DNA of 5,288 bases from Nitrospinota bacterium (GTDB lineage: Bacteria > Tectomicrobia > Entotheonellia > J063): assembly GCA_003696125.1 (NCBI GenBank), contig RFHZ01000789.1, positions 1 to 5,288 on the forward strand, written 5' to 3'. Both the position numbers and the translations under genes were made by a program. The first letter of the stretch is position 1. Each line of letters begins with the position of its first letter. The notes under the pieces are model-generated. The model was not told the origin of the DNA and searched no databases. It saw only the letters and a program-made list of their open reading frames with translations. Below, piece by piece: positions 1 to 5,288 of the stretch.

Positions 1-1
1 C

Positions 2-478
2 ATCCAGGTCGATCAGCAGGGGAACGCGCTCCCGCCCGATGTGCTGGTCGATAAGGGGAAGAGGGGACAGATCGCCGAGATCGCCCGCGCCCGCGATACC
101 CTCTCCCCCAACCTGCAGGGGGCGGAGAAGGAGCGCTACCTGCAGGTGAATGCCCCCAACAGGCGGGTGGTGCTCCCCCCGAAAAAGGATGTCTATACCA
201 GCATCGAGGGCTTGATGAATCACTTTAAACTGATCATGTACGGTCATGGGATCCGCCCCCCTAAAGGGGAGGTCTACCAGCCGGTGGAAGGGGCCAACGG
301 AGAGCTCGGGTTTTACGTGGTCAGCGACGGTACCGACCGGCCGTACCGGGTGCATGTCCGTGCCCCCTGTTTCCCGATCATGGCCGCGCTGGCGCAGATT
401 CTGGAAGGGGATATGCTGGCCGATATTATCCCCACGTTCGGTTCGGTGAATATGATTGGAGGGGAATTGGATCGATGA
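2..478 (+). CDS. nuoD: NADH-quinone oxidoreductase subunit D, C-terminal part (5' truncated by window)
   Basis: This is the C-terminal 158 residues of the 49 kDa (NuoD/Nqo4) subunit of respiratory complex I. NuoD sits in the cytoplasmic connecting module and forms most of the quinone-reduction cavity with NuoB. The frame is open to the left edge, so the true start lies upstream; the GTG at 41 is only an internal valine codon. Family signatures are clear: a PPK..VY.SIE.LM.HFKL block, RPPKGEVYQPVEGANGELG, then VVSDGTDRPYR, and the terminal FGSVNMIGGELDR, which matches the usual C-terminal (G)E.DR ending of NuoD. The stop TGA overlaps the ATG of nuoE. The segment before the PPK motif (encoded by about 2-170) is hydrophilic and looks longer than the short linker I expect there. 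The quinone-site His and Tyr residues lie upstream of the window. A Ni-Fe hydrogenase large subunit is excluded by the absence of a C-terminal CxxC metal ligand motif. Confidence 0.95.
   Translation: MQVDQQGNALPPDVLVDKGKRGQIAEIARARDTLSPNLQGAEKERYLQVNAPNRRVVLPPKKDVYTSIEGLMNHFKLIMYGHGIRPPKGEVYQPVEGANGELGFYVVSDGTDRPYRVHVRAPCFPIMAALAQILEGDMLADIIPTFGSVNMIGGELDR
458..478 (+). promoter_or_regulatory. nuoE ribosome binding site and nuoD/nuoE ATGA overlap
   Basis: A strong Shine-Dalgarno sequence, GGAGGGG at 458-464, lies inside the last codons of nuoD, 10 nt before the ATG at 475. The nuoD stop TGA (476-478) and the nuoE start ATG (475-477) share bases as ATGA. This arrangement usually gives translational coupling and supports 475 as the real nuoE start over any later Met codon. 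Confidence 0.8.
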
Positions 479-960
479 GCAGTGAAGTCGTCTTTTCCAC
501 AGAAGGGCAGGAGCGCCTGGCCGCTATCCTCAAGCGGTATCCTTACAAGCGGGCCGCCATCCTCCCGGTACTGCACCTGGCACAGGAGGAGTTTTCCTAT
601 ATCTCTCCGGCCGTGGAGGAGTATGTGGCCCAGCTCCTGGATCTCACCCCGGCCCAGGTGCACGAGGTGGTCACCTTTTATTCCATGTTCCGTTCCCGAC
701 CCCTCGGGAAGTATCATATCGAGTGCTGCACCAACCTCTCCTGCTTTCTGCGGGGAGGTCTCCCCCTGGTCAAATTCCTGGAGGAGAAACTGGGGATTCG
801 CGTGGGGGAGGTTACCCCGGATCAGCAGTTTTCCCTGGCCACGGTGGAGTGCCTGTGCGACTGCGGGTCAGCACCGGTTGTCCGCATCAATAACCGCTAC
901 TACGGTAACCTCTCACCGCAAAAACTGGATGCCCTCCTGGAGGAACTCAAACAGCAGTAA
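475..960 (+). CDS. nuoE: NADH-quinone oxidoreductase subunit E (24 kDa, [2Fe-2S] N1a)
   Basis: NuoE is the 24 kDa subunit of the NADH-oxidising arm of complex I, bound to NuoF in the cytoplasm. It carries the off-pathway [2Fe-2S] cluster N1a. The 161-residue length is normal for the family. Residues about 10-75 form the N-terminal helical part, with the family-typical VHEVVTFYSMF at 62-72. Residues about 80-158 are the thioredoxin-fold ferredoxin. The expected four ligands are present as C85-x4-C90 (CTNLSC) and C126-x3-C130. Two further cysteines stand beside them: C84, giving a CC pair, and C128, giving CLCDC where the family usually has CLGxC. This is unusual and could affect the cluster environment. 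The homologous subunits of NAD-linked hydrogenases and formate dehydrogenases look similar, but the flanking nuoD and nuoF/nuoG genes identify this as complex I. The gene begins in an ATGA overlap with nuoD and ends 15 nt before nuoF. Confidence 0.95.
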   Translation: MSSEVVFSTEGQERLAAILKRYPYKRAAILPVLHLAQEEFSYISPAVEEYVAQLLDLTPAQVHEVVTFYSMFRSRPLGKYHIECCTNLSCFLRGGLPLVKFLEEKLGIRVGEVTPDQQFSLATVECLCDCGSAPVVRINNRYYGNLSPQKLDALLEELKQQ

Positions 961-975
961 GGGACGGGAAGGATC
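961..975 (+). promoter_or_regulatory. nuoE-nuoF spacer with closely placed ribosome binding site
   Basis: The 15-nt spacer is purine rich. The best Shine-Dalgarno match, GGAAGGA at 967-973, ends only 2 nt before the ATG at 976, closer than the usual 5-9 nt. A weaker GGGA at 961-964 is better spaced (11 nt). nuoF translation may therefore rely partly on ribosomes arriving from nuoE. The NuoF N-terminus fits the family, so 976 remains the best start. Confidence 0.5.
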
Positions 976-2244
976 ATGACAGAACGGATCATTACGAAGC
1001 ATGCCGGAGAAAAGGATACGCACACACTGCGGGTCTACCAGTCGCATGGAGGGTACGAGGCACTCAAAAAGGTCCTCCAGGACTGGTCACCGGAGGATGT
1101 GATCGCCGAGGTGAAGAAATCGAATCTGCGCGGCCGGGGCGGAGCCGGTTTTCCGGCCGGGGTCAAGTGGGGATTTGTGCCCAAAGAGACCGACAAGCCC
1201 AAGTACCTCTGTATCAACGGGGATGAGGGGGAGCCGGGAACGTTTAAGGATCGCTGGATCATGCTCCACGAACCCCATATGATGATCGAGGGGGCGATCA
1301 TCACCTGCTATGCCATCGGTATCCATACCGCCTATATCTACATCCGGGGAGAGTACGATGAACCGATTGCCCGGATGGAGGGAGCACTGGCCGAAGCGTA
1401 CGCGGCCAGTTTGCTGGGAAAGAACATCCTCGGTTCCGGTTTTGACCTGGACATCTACGTGCACCGGGGAGCCGGAGCCTATATCTGTGGGGAGGAGACG
1501 GCCCTGCTGGAATCGCTGGAGGGGAAGAAGGGCTGGCCCCGCCTCAAACCCCCTTTCCCGGCGGCGGTCGGGCTTTTTGGCTGTCCCACGGTGATCAACA
1601 ACATAGAGACCCTCTCCTTCATCCCGCATATCATCAACCGGGGAGGGGAGTGGTTTGCCGGTCTCGGTACGGAGCGGGATGGTGGTACCCGCCTCTTCTC
1701 GGTGAGCGGGCATGTCAAGAAGCCGGGCGTTTACGAGCTACCCATGGGGTATCCCCTGGATAAGATCATCTTTGAGCAGGCGGGTGGCATTGTGGATGAC
1801 CGTCCCCTCAAGGCGGTGATCCCGGGAGGGGTTTCGGCTCCGGTCCTCACTCCAGAGGAGATAAAGATCCCGGCCTCCTTTGATTCCCTGGCCAAGGCAG
1901 GCTCCATGCTCGGTTCAGGGGCGATCATCGTCATGCACGACGGCACCTGCATGGTGCAGGCCCTGCAGCGGATCACCCACTTCTTCTCCCATGAGTCGTG
2001 TGGACAGTGCACCCCGTGCCGGGAAGGGACCCGCTGGGTGGATAAGGTTCTCGACAGCATCTTCCGGGGAGAGGCGACCCTTGAGGATCTCGATCTGCTG
2101 GCCAGCATTACCAGTAACATGATCGGGCAGACGATCTGCCCGCTCGGGGATGCGGATGCCATGCAGATTCAGGCCTTTATTACCAAGTTTCGCGACGATT
2201 TTGAGCGACACATCCGTGATGGGAGATGTCCCCTGGATATCTGA
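976..2244 (+). CDS. nuoF: NADH-quinone oxidoreductase subunit F (51 kDa, FMN/NADH-binding, [4Fe-4S] N3)
   Basis: NuoF is the electron entry point of complex I. It oxidises NADH with bound FMN and passes electrons to cluster N3 and on to NuoG, in the cytoplasmic arm. The 422-residue length is typical of true NuoF. The FMN/NADH Rossmann-like domain shows GRGGAGFP (53-60), NGDEGEPGTFKDR (81-93), and GAGAYICGEETALLESLEGK (166-185), followed by the GWPRLKPPFPA and NNIETL blocks. The middle region (about 235-330) corresponds to the SLBB domain. The C-terminal domain carries the N3 ligands C342, C345 and C348 in SCGQCTPCREGTRW, and C388 in TICPLGDA. It lacks both the N-terminal thioredoxin-like domain and the C-terminal 2x[4Fe-4S] ferredoxin domain found in many HydB/HymB-type hydrogenase or bifurcating subunits, which supports a complex I role. 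No key residue is missing. nuoG starts 24 nt downstream. Confidence 0.97.
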   Translation: MTERIITKHAGEKDTHTLRVYQSHGGYEALKKVLQDWSPEDVIAEVKKSNLRGRGGAGFPAGVKWGFVPKETDKPKYLCINGDEGEPGTFKDRWIMLHEPHMMIEGAIITCYAIGIHTAYIYIRGEYDEPIARMEGALAEAYAASLLGKNILGSGFDLDIYVHRGAGAYICGEETALLESLEGKKGWPRLKPPFPAAVGLFGCPTVINNIETLSFIPHIINRGGEWFAGLGTERDGGTRLFSVSGHVKKPGVYELPMGYPLDKIIFEQAGGIVDDRPLKAVIPGGVSAPVLTPEEIKIPASFDSLAKAGSMLGSGAIIVMHDGTCMVQALQRITHFFSHESCGQCTPCREGTRWVDKVLDSIFRGEATLEDLDLLASITSNMIGQTICPLGDADAMQIQAFITKFRDDFERHIRDGRCPLDI

Positions 2245-2268
2245 ACAGAGAGGAGAGGGGTACGACCG
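2245..2268 (+). promoter_or_regulatory. nuoG ribosome binding site in nuoF-nuoG spacer
   Basis: The 24-nt spacer holds AGGAGAGGGG at 2251-2260, a good Shine-Dalgarno sequence 8 nt before the ATG at 2269. This supports the chosen nuoG start. The spacer is too short and unstructured to hold a promoter or terminator. Confidence 0.75.
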
Positions 2269-3894
2269 ATGCCGAAGCTGATCATCGATGGGCAAGAGAT
2301 CGAAGTAGAAAAGGGGACAACGATCATGCGGGCCGCAGAGGCCCTCGGAATCGAGATTCCCCGCTATTGCTATCACCCGGGTCTCAGCATCGCCGGGAGC
2401 TGCCGGCTGTGCCAGGTGGAGGTGGAAGGCCAGCGCAAGCTCCAGATCGCCTGCAATACCCAGGTAACGGACGGGATGGTGGTGCATACCGATACGGAAA
2501 AGGTGCAGAGCGCGCGACGGGGAATCCTGGAATTCCTCCTCTCTAACCATCCCCTCGACTGCCCGGTTTGCGATCAGGCCGGGGAGTGCTGGCTGCAGGA
2601 CTACTACATGGTGCACGGCCTGTACGAGAGCCGTTTCATCGGGAATAAACGCAAGCTGAAAAAAGCCTTTCCCATCGGTCCTCACGTCATGCTCGACCAG
2701 GAACGCTGTATCCTCTGCTCCCGCTGTGTCCGTTTCTGTCGAGAGATCGCCGGGGTGCAGGAGCTCGGGATCTTTGCGCGCGGCAATCAAGCGGTGATCG
2801 ATGTCTTCCCCGGCAAGCAGCTCGAGAACAGGTATTCGGGAAACGTGGTCGATATCTGCCCGGTGGGGGCCCTGACCGACAGGGATTTCCGCTTCCAGTG
2901 CCGTGTCTGGTACCTGGAGAGGGGGAATTCGATCTGTCCCGGCTGCAGTACCGGCTGTAACATCGAGGTGCACTACAACATCAAGCGTCCCTATAAGGCC
3001 CAGGGCAGAAGAGTCTTGCGACTCAAGCCGCGCTTTAATCCTGCGGTCAACTCCTACTGGATGTGTGACGAGGGGCGCTACGGGTACAAGTTTATCGATG
3101 CGGAGGATCGGCTCCTCCAGCCGCAACGCAGGAAGGATGCCTCCTCTCCTCCCCAGCCCCAGACCTGGGAGGAGGTGCTCCCGCAGGTGGCTGCCACCAT
3201 ACGGCAGACCCTACAGACCGCCGGTCCTGGAGCCATCGGTGTGCTTGCCTCCCCTCAACTCACCAACGAGGAGCTCTTCCTGGTCAAGCAGCTCTTCCAG
3301 AACGCGCTCAAAGTTCCCCACCTCGATTTCCGGGTACCGGAAAAGCGGGAGGTGTACAGCGATAACTTCCTCATCCGGGCAGACAAAAACCCCAACACCT
3401 GTGGGGCCAATATAATCGGCCTGCTCCCTGCCGGCCAGGGCTATGAGAGCGCAGAGATGCTTGAGCAGGCCGGGATCGGGAAGATCAAGGTCCTCTACGT
3501 CTTTGGTCATGATCTCGTGGCCGCCTTCGGTGAAGAGCGGGTGCAGGCGGTGGCAGATGCCGTAGACATGCTGGTCTTCCAGGGGAGTAATGCCAACGGG
3601 ACGGCCCGGCACGCCCATGTCATCCTCCCCAGCGCCACCTTTGTGGAAAAGGAGGGGACCTTTACCAACTACCAGGGGCGGGTGCAGCGCATCCAGAAGA
3701 TCCTGGATCCTCTCGGCATGGCGCTGGCCGATTGGGAGATCCTGCAACGGCTCGCCTCTGCCCTGGATGTCCACTGGTCCTATCGCTCGTCAGAAGAGAT
3801 CTTCCAGGATCTGGCCAGCCAGGTGCCTCCCTTTGCCGGCCTGACCTATGCCCGTATCGCCGACCAGGGAGTGGTGCTCAGAGAAGAAGGTTGA
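2269..3894 (+). CDS. nuoG: NADH-quinone oxidoreductase subunit G, short form with N7 ligands
   Basis: NuoG (75 kDa/Nqo3 family) wires electrons from NuoF towards NuoI and NuoB in the cytoplasmic arm. Domains in order: a [2Fe-2S] ferredoxin domain (about 1-78) with C34, C45, C48 and C62 (N1b); the His-Cys segment with H94, C98, C101 and C107 (N5); a [4Fe-4S] domain with C147, C150, C153 and C197 (N4; C157 nearby is an additional Cys); and a molybdopterin-type Fe4S segment with C223, C226, C230 and C266 (N7, the off-pathway cluster found only in some bacteria). A reduced, presumably cofactor-free molybdopterin-oxidoreductase-like domain follows (about 296-500), recognisable by ARHAHVILPSATFVEKEGTFTNYQGRVQ-type residues at 446-473. 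At 541 aa it is much shorter than E. coli NuoG (about 910) or Thermus Nqo3 (about 780), yet it ends cleanly after a recognisable C-terminal block. It therefore looks like a natural compact form, not a frameshift remnant. The gene is followed by an Fe-S/NarI gene and not by nuoH. Confidence 0.94.
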   Translation: MPKLIIDGQEIEVEKGTTIMRAAEALGIEIPRYCYHPGLSIAGSCRLCQVEVEGQRKLQIACNTQVTDGMVVHTDTEKVQSARRGILEFLLSNHPLDCPVCDQAGECWLQDYYMVHGLYESRFIGNKRKLKKAFPIGPHVMLDQERCILCSRCVRFCREIAGVQELGIFARGNQAVIDVFPGKQLENRYSGNVVDICPVGALTDRDFRFQCRVWYLERGNSICPGCSTGCNIEVHYNIKRPYKAQGRRVLRLKPRFNPAVNSYWMCDEGRYGYKFIDAEDRLLQPQRRKDASSPPQPQTWEEVLPQVAATIRQTLQTAGPGAIGVLASPQLTNEELFLVKQLFQNALKVPHLDFRVPEKREVYSDNFLIRADKNPNTCGANIIGLLPAGQGYESAEMLEQAGIGKIKVLYVFGHDLVAAFGEERVQAVADAVDMLVFQGSNANGTARHAHVILPSATFVEKEGTFTNYQGRVQRIQKILDPLGMALADWEILQRLASALDVHWSYRSSEEIFQDLASQVPPFAGLTYARIADQGVVLREEG

Positions 3895-3923
3895 TGAGAA
3901 GCGAGAGATGAAAGGAGCCCGCG
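3895..3923 (+). promoter_or_regulatory. Spacer and ribosome binding site for the NarI/CCG gene
   Basis: The 29 nt after the nuoG stop contain AAAGGAG at 3911-3917, 6 nt before the ATG at 3924. This is an optimally placed Shine-Dalgarno sequence that fixes the start of the next gene. There is no hairpin plus T-run, so transcription probably continues from nuoG. An ATG at 3894 opens only a five-codon frame (MRSER) that stops at 3911, ahead of the real start. Confidence 0.75.
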
Positions 3924-5288
3924 ATGCCGACACGAGAGATCTACTGGAACATCGCCTATGGGAAGCTGGTCTATCTCTTTTTCCTCATCGTGCTGGGAGT
4001 TTTGGCGTACGCGGTCTATACCCACTATCAGCGCTGGCGGCTCGGGCAGGGGGAGGAAGAGAACCGCTTTGATCAGGTCGGCCAGCGGATAAAGGATCTC
4101 TTCCTGCAGGTGTTCGGCCAACAGCGTATCCTGCGTGACCGCTATCCCGGGCTCATGCATCTCTTCATCTTCAGCGGTTTCCTGGTCCTGTTCATCGGCA
4201 CCTCGATGATCGCGGTGCAGGAGAACCTCTCCATCGAGTACCTGTACGGGAGCTTTTATCTCTTCTACTCCCTGCTCCTCGATCTCTTCGGTCTCCTGGT
4301 CCTGGTCGGCATCGGCATGGCGGTGTACAGGCGTGTGGTGCTCAGGCCGGAGCGGCTGAACAACGTGCTCGACGATTTTACCACCCTGAGCCTCTTCTTC
4401 CTGGTCCTGCTCACCGGGTATCTGGTGGAAGGACCCCGCATCGCGGCTACCGAGCTCCAGGCGCATCCAGCCTGGAGCTGGTGGTCCCCTCTGGGACTGC
4501 TGGTGGCCAAAATCTTCTCCGGCCTGGAAGAGGGCACGCTGCGCACCATGCATAAGGTCTTCTGGTGGGTACACATGGCCCTGGCCTTTGCCTTTATCGG
4601 GTACTTCGGTTACTCCAAGCTCTCCCATATCCTCTTCTCCCCCCTGAACATCCTGCTCCGCTCCTCCCGGCCGCGGGGGGCCTTAAAACCGATCAGGGAT
4701 TTTGAGAATGCAGAGACCTTTGGTGCAGGCACACTGCGTGACCTCTCCTGGAAGCAACTCCTCGACAGCGATGCCTGTACCAGTTGCGGCCGGTGTCAGG
4801 ATGCCTGTCCCGCCTATCTCAGCGGCAAACCGCTCTCTCCCAAGCAGTTGATCCTCGATATCCGGGCCCGGTTGCAGGCCGATGGTCCCCTCCTCTTGCA
4901 GCAGAAGGGACAGGAAGACGGTGAGGAGGCCTCATCCTGCGGTGCCCTGATCGGGGTGGAGGGGGGGTATATCACCGAGGATGTGCTCTGGTCGTGTACC
5001 ACCTGTGGGGCATGCATGCGGGAGTGCCCGGTCCTGATCGAGCATGTGGACGAGATCGTCGATATGCGTCGTTACCTGGTCTTGATGGAAGGGAGGATGC
5101 CGGAGACGGCAGAGCAGGCACTCCGTAGCCTGGAGACGCGGGGGCATCCCTGGCGGGGTACCACCTTTACCCGCACCAGTTGGACGGAGGGACTCGACAT
5201 CAAGACCATGGCCGAGAAAGGGGAAGCCGATATCCTCTTCTGGGTCGGGTGTAGCGGTGCGCTGTTCGATCGCAATGTCCGCACCACC
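3924..5288 (+). CDS. NarI-like membrane domain / 2x[4Fe-4S] / CCG-domain oxidoreductase (FadF/EMO- or HdrD/HmeD-like), 3' truncated by window
   Basis: The frame runs without a stop from ATG 3924 to the last base and gives the first 455 residues. It begins with a nitrate-reductase-gamma-like membrane domain. About five hydrophobic helices lie near residues 12-32, 76-98, 108-135, 150-168 and 211-232, with histidines H34, H79, H210, H217 and H235 as candidate heme b ligands. A cytoplasmic part follows with two [4Fe-4S] motifs: C285-x2-C288-x2-C291-x3-C295-P, followed by SGKPLSPKQ, and C358-x2-C361-x2-C364-x3-C368-P, followed by VLIEH. From about 436 it reads ILFWVGCSGALFDRN, the start of a CCG (heterodisulfide-reductase HdrB/D-like) domain; C443 would be its first Cys. 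This order is that of membrane-bound ETF:menaquinone oxidoreductases (EMO; Bacillus FadF) and of related HdrD/HmeD-like proteins, usually about 650-700 aa, so roughly a third is missing. The likely role is electron transfer between a soluble donor and the quinone pool. The partner (ETF, thiol or other) cannot be told from this window. It is probably cotranscribed with nuoDEFG. Confidence 0.9.
   Translation, partial: MPTREIYWNIAYGKLVYLFFLIVLGVLAYAVYTHYQRWRLGQGEEENRFDQVGQRIKDLFLQVFGQQRILRDRYPGLMHLFIFSGFLVLFIGTSMIAVQENLSIEYLYGSFYLFYSLLLDLFGLLVLVGIGMAVYRRVVLRPERLNNVLDDFTTLSLFFLVLLTGYLVEGPRIAATELQAHPAWSWWSPLGLLVAKIFSGLEEGTLRTMHKVFWWVHMALAFAFIGYFGYSKLSHILFSPLNILLRSSRPRGALKPIRDFENAETFGAGTLRDLSWKQLLDSDACTSCGRCQDACPAYLSGKPLSPKQLILDIRARLQADGPLLLQQKGQEDGEEASSCGALIGVEGGYITEDVLWSCTTCGACMRECPVLIEHVDEIVDMRRYLVLMEGRMPETAEQALRSLETRGHPWRGTTFTRTSWTEGLDIKTMAEKGEADILFWVGCSGALFDRNVRTT

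Noticed and set aside
482-979. 165-codon + strand frame overlapping almost all of nuoE
   Set aside because: Rich in Ser, Arg, Trp and Pro with no domain; a frame-shifted shadow of nuoE, whose cluster ligands and Shine-Dalgarno are clear.
1130-1165. GC-rich repeated and inverted GGCCGG/CCGGCC elements
   Set aside because: They encode the conserved FMN-binding GRGGAGFPAG loop of NuoF; codon bias explains them, and no terminator-like T-run follows.
1915-3126. Long open frame on the - strand (403 codons) opposite nuoF and nuoG
   Set aside because: It lies entirely antisense to two strongly supported genes, has a low-complexity, charged composition with no recognisable domain, and is the kind of shadow expected in G+C-rich DNA.
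475-3894. Possible electron-bifurcating hydrogenase or formate dehydrogenase module (HydABC-like) in place of complex I
   Set aside because: NuoF lacks the extra thioredoxin-like and C-terminal ferredoxin domains, NuoG has no H-cluster or active formate dehydrogenase (Sec/Cys-Mo) motif, and a genuine nuoD lies directly upstream.
3894-3911. Five-codon frame (MRSER) overlapping the nuoG stop, considered as a leader peptide
   Set aside because: It has no regulatory codon run, no attenuator hairpin follows, and the next gene has its own strong ribosome binding site. Most likely chance.
3848-4072. 74-codon + strand frame spanning the end of nuoG and the start of the next gene
   Set aside because: It starts inside nuoG, carries no recognisable motif, and overlaps the well-supported start and first helix of the NarI/CCG protein in another frame.
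3846-4628. Open frame on the - strand (260 codons) opposite the NarI/CCG gene
   Set aside because: The translation is a Glu/Gln/Asp/His-rich reflection of Leu- and Phe-rich membrane helices on the other strand (CTC/CTG/TTC read backwards). It has no independent support.

Overview
The window is a tightly packed, single-direction stretch of bacterial respiratory genes, all on the + strand. It holds the 3' end of nuoD, then complete nuoE, nuoF and nuoG, and then the first 455 codons of a membrane iron-sulfur oxidoreductase that runs off the right edge. Every base is accounted for by these genes or by junctions of -4, 15, 24 and 29 nt. There is no RNA gene, mobile element, CRISPR array, terminator or internal promoter that I can support. 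The layout reads as the middle of one operon.

The host is a bacterium with roughly 60% G+C (estimated by eye). Its codons favour G or C at the third position, with many GGG, CCC, CTC and ATC codons. A 14-subunit-type NADH:quinone oxidoreductase next to a NarI/CCG-type protein suggests a respiring, quite possibly anaerobic or facultative, menaquinone-using lineage. Desulfobacterota-, Nitrospirota-, NC10- or Acidobacteriota-like groups would fit, but the sequence alone does not settle this.

Region by region: bases 2-478 encode the C-terminal 158 residues of NuoD (49 kDa, quinone-proximal module). Bases 475-960 encode NuoE (24 kDa, cluster N1a), starting in a 4-nt ATGA overlap with nuoD. Bases 976-2244 encode NuoF (51 kDa, FMN, NADH, cluster N3). 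Bases 2269-3894 encode a short NuoG (541 aa) that keeps the full ligand sets for N1b, N5, N4 and N7 but has a reduced molybdopterin-like domain. From 3924 to the end is a five-helix NarI-like membrane domain fused to two [4Fe-4S] motifs and the beginning of a CCG (heterodisulfide-reductase-like) domain. This resembles the FadF/EMO family of ETF:menaquinone oxidoreductases and HdrD/HmeD-like proteins.

Working together: NuoE, F and G form the NADH-oxidising arm (NADH -> FMN -> N3 -> N1b -> N4 -> N5), feeding towards NuoB/I/D and quinone. The usual next gene, nuoH, is absent. In its place is a membrane Fe-S/heme oxidoreductase that could exchange electrons between the quinone pool and a soluble donor such as electron-transfer flavoprotein or a thiol/disulfide couple. 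That linkage is the most interesting feature here. The architecture and gene order are seen directly; the functional coupling is inference.
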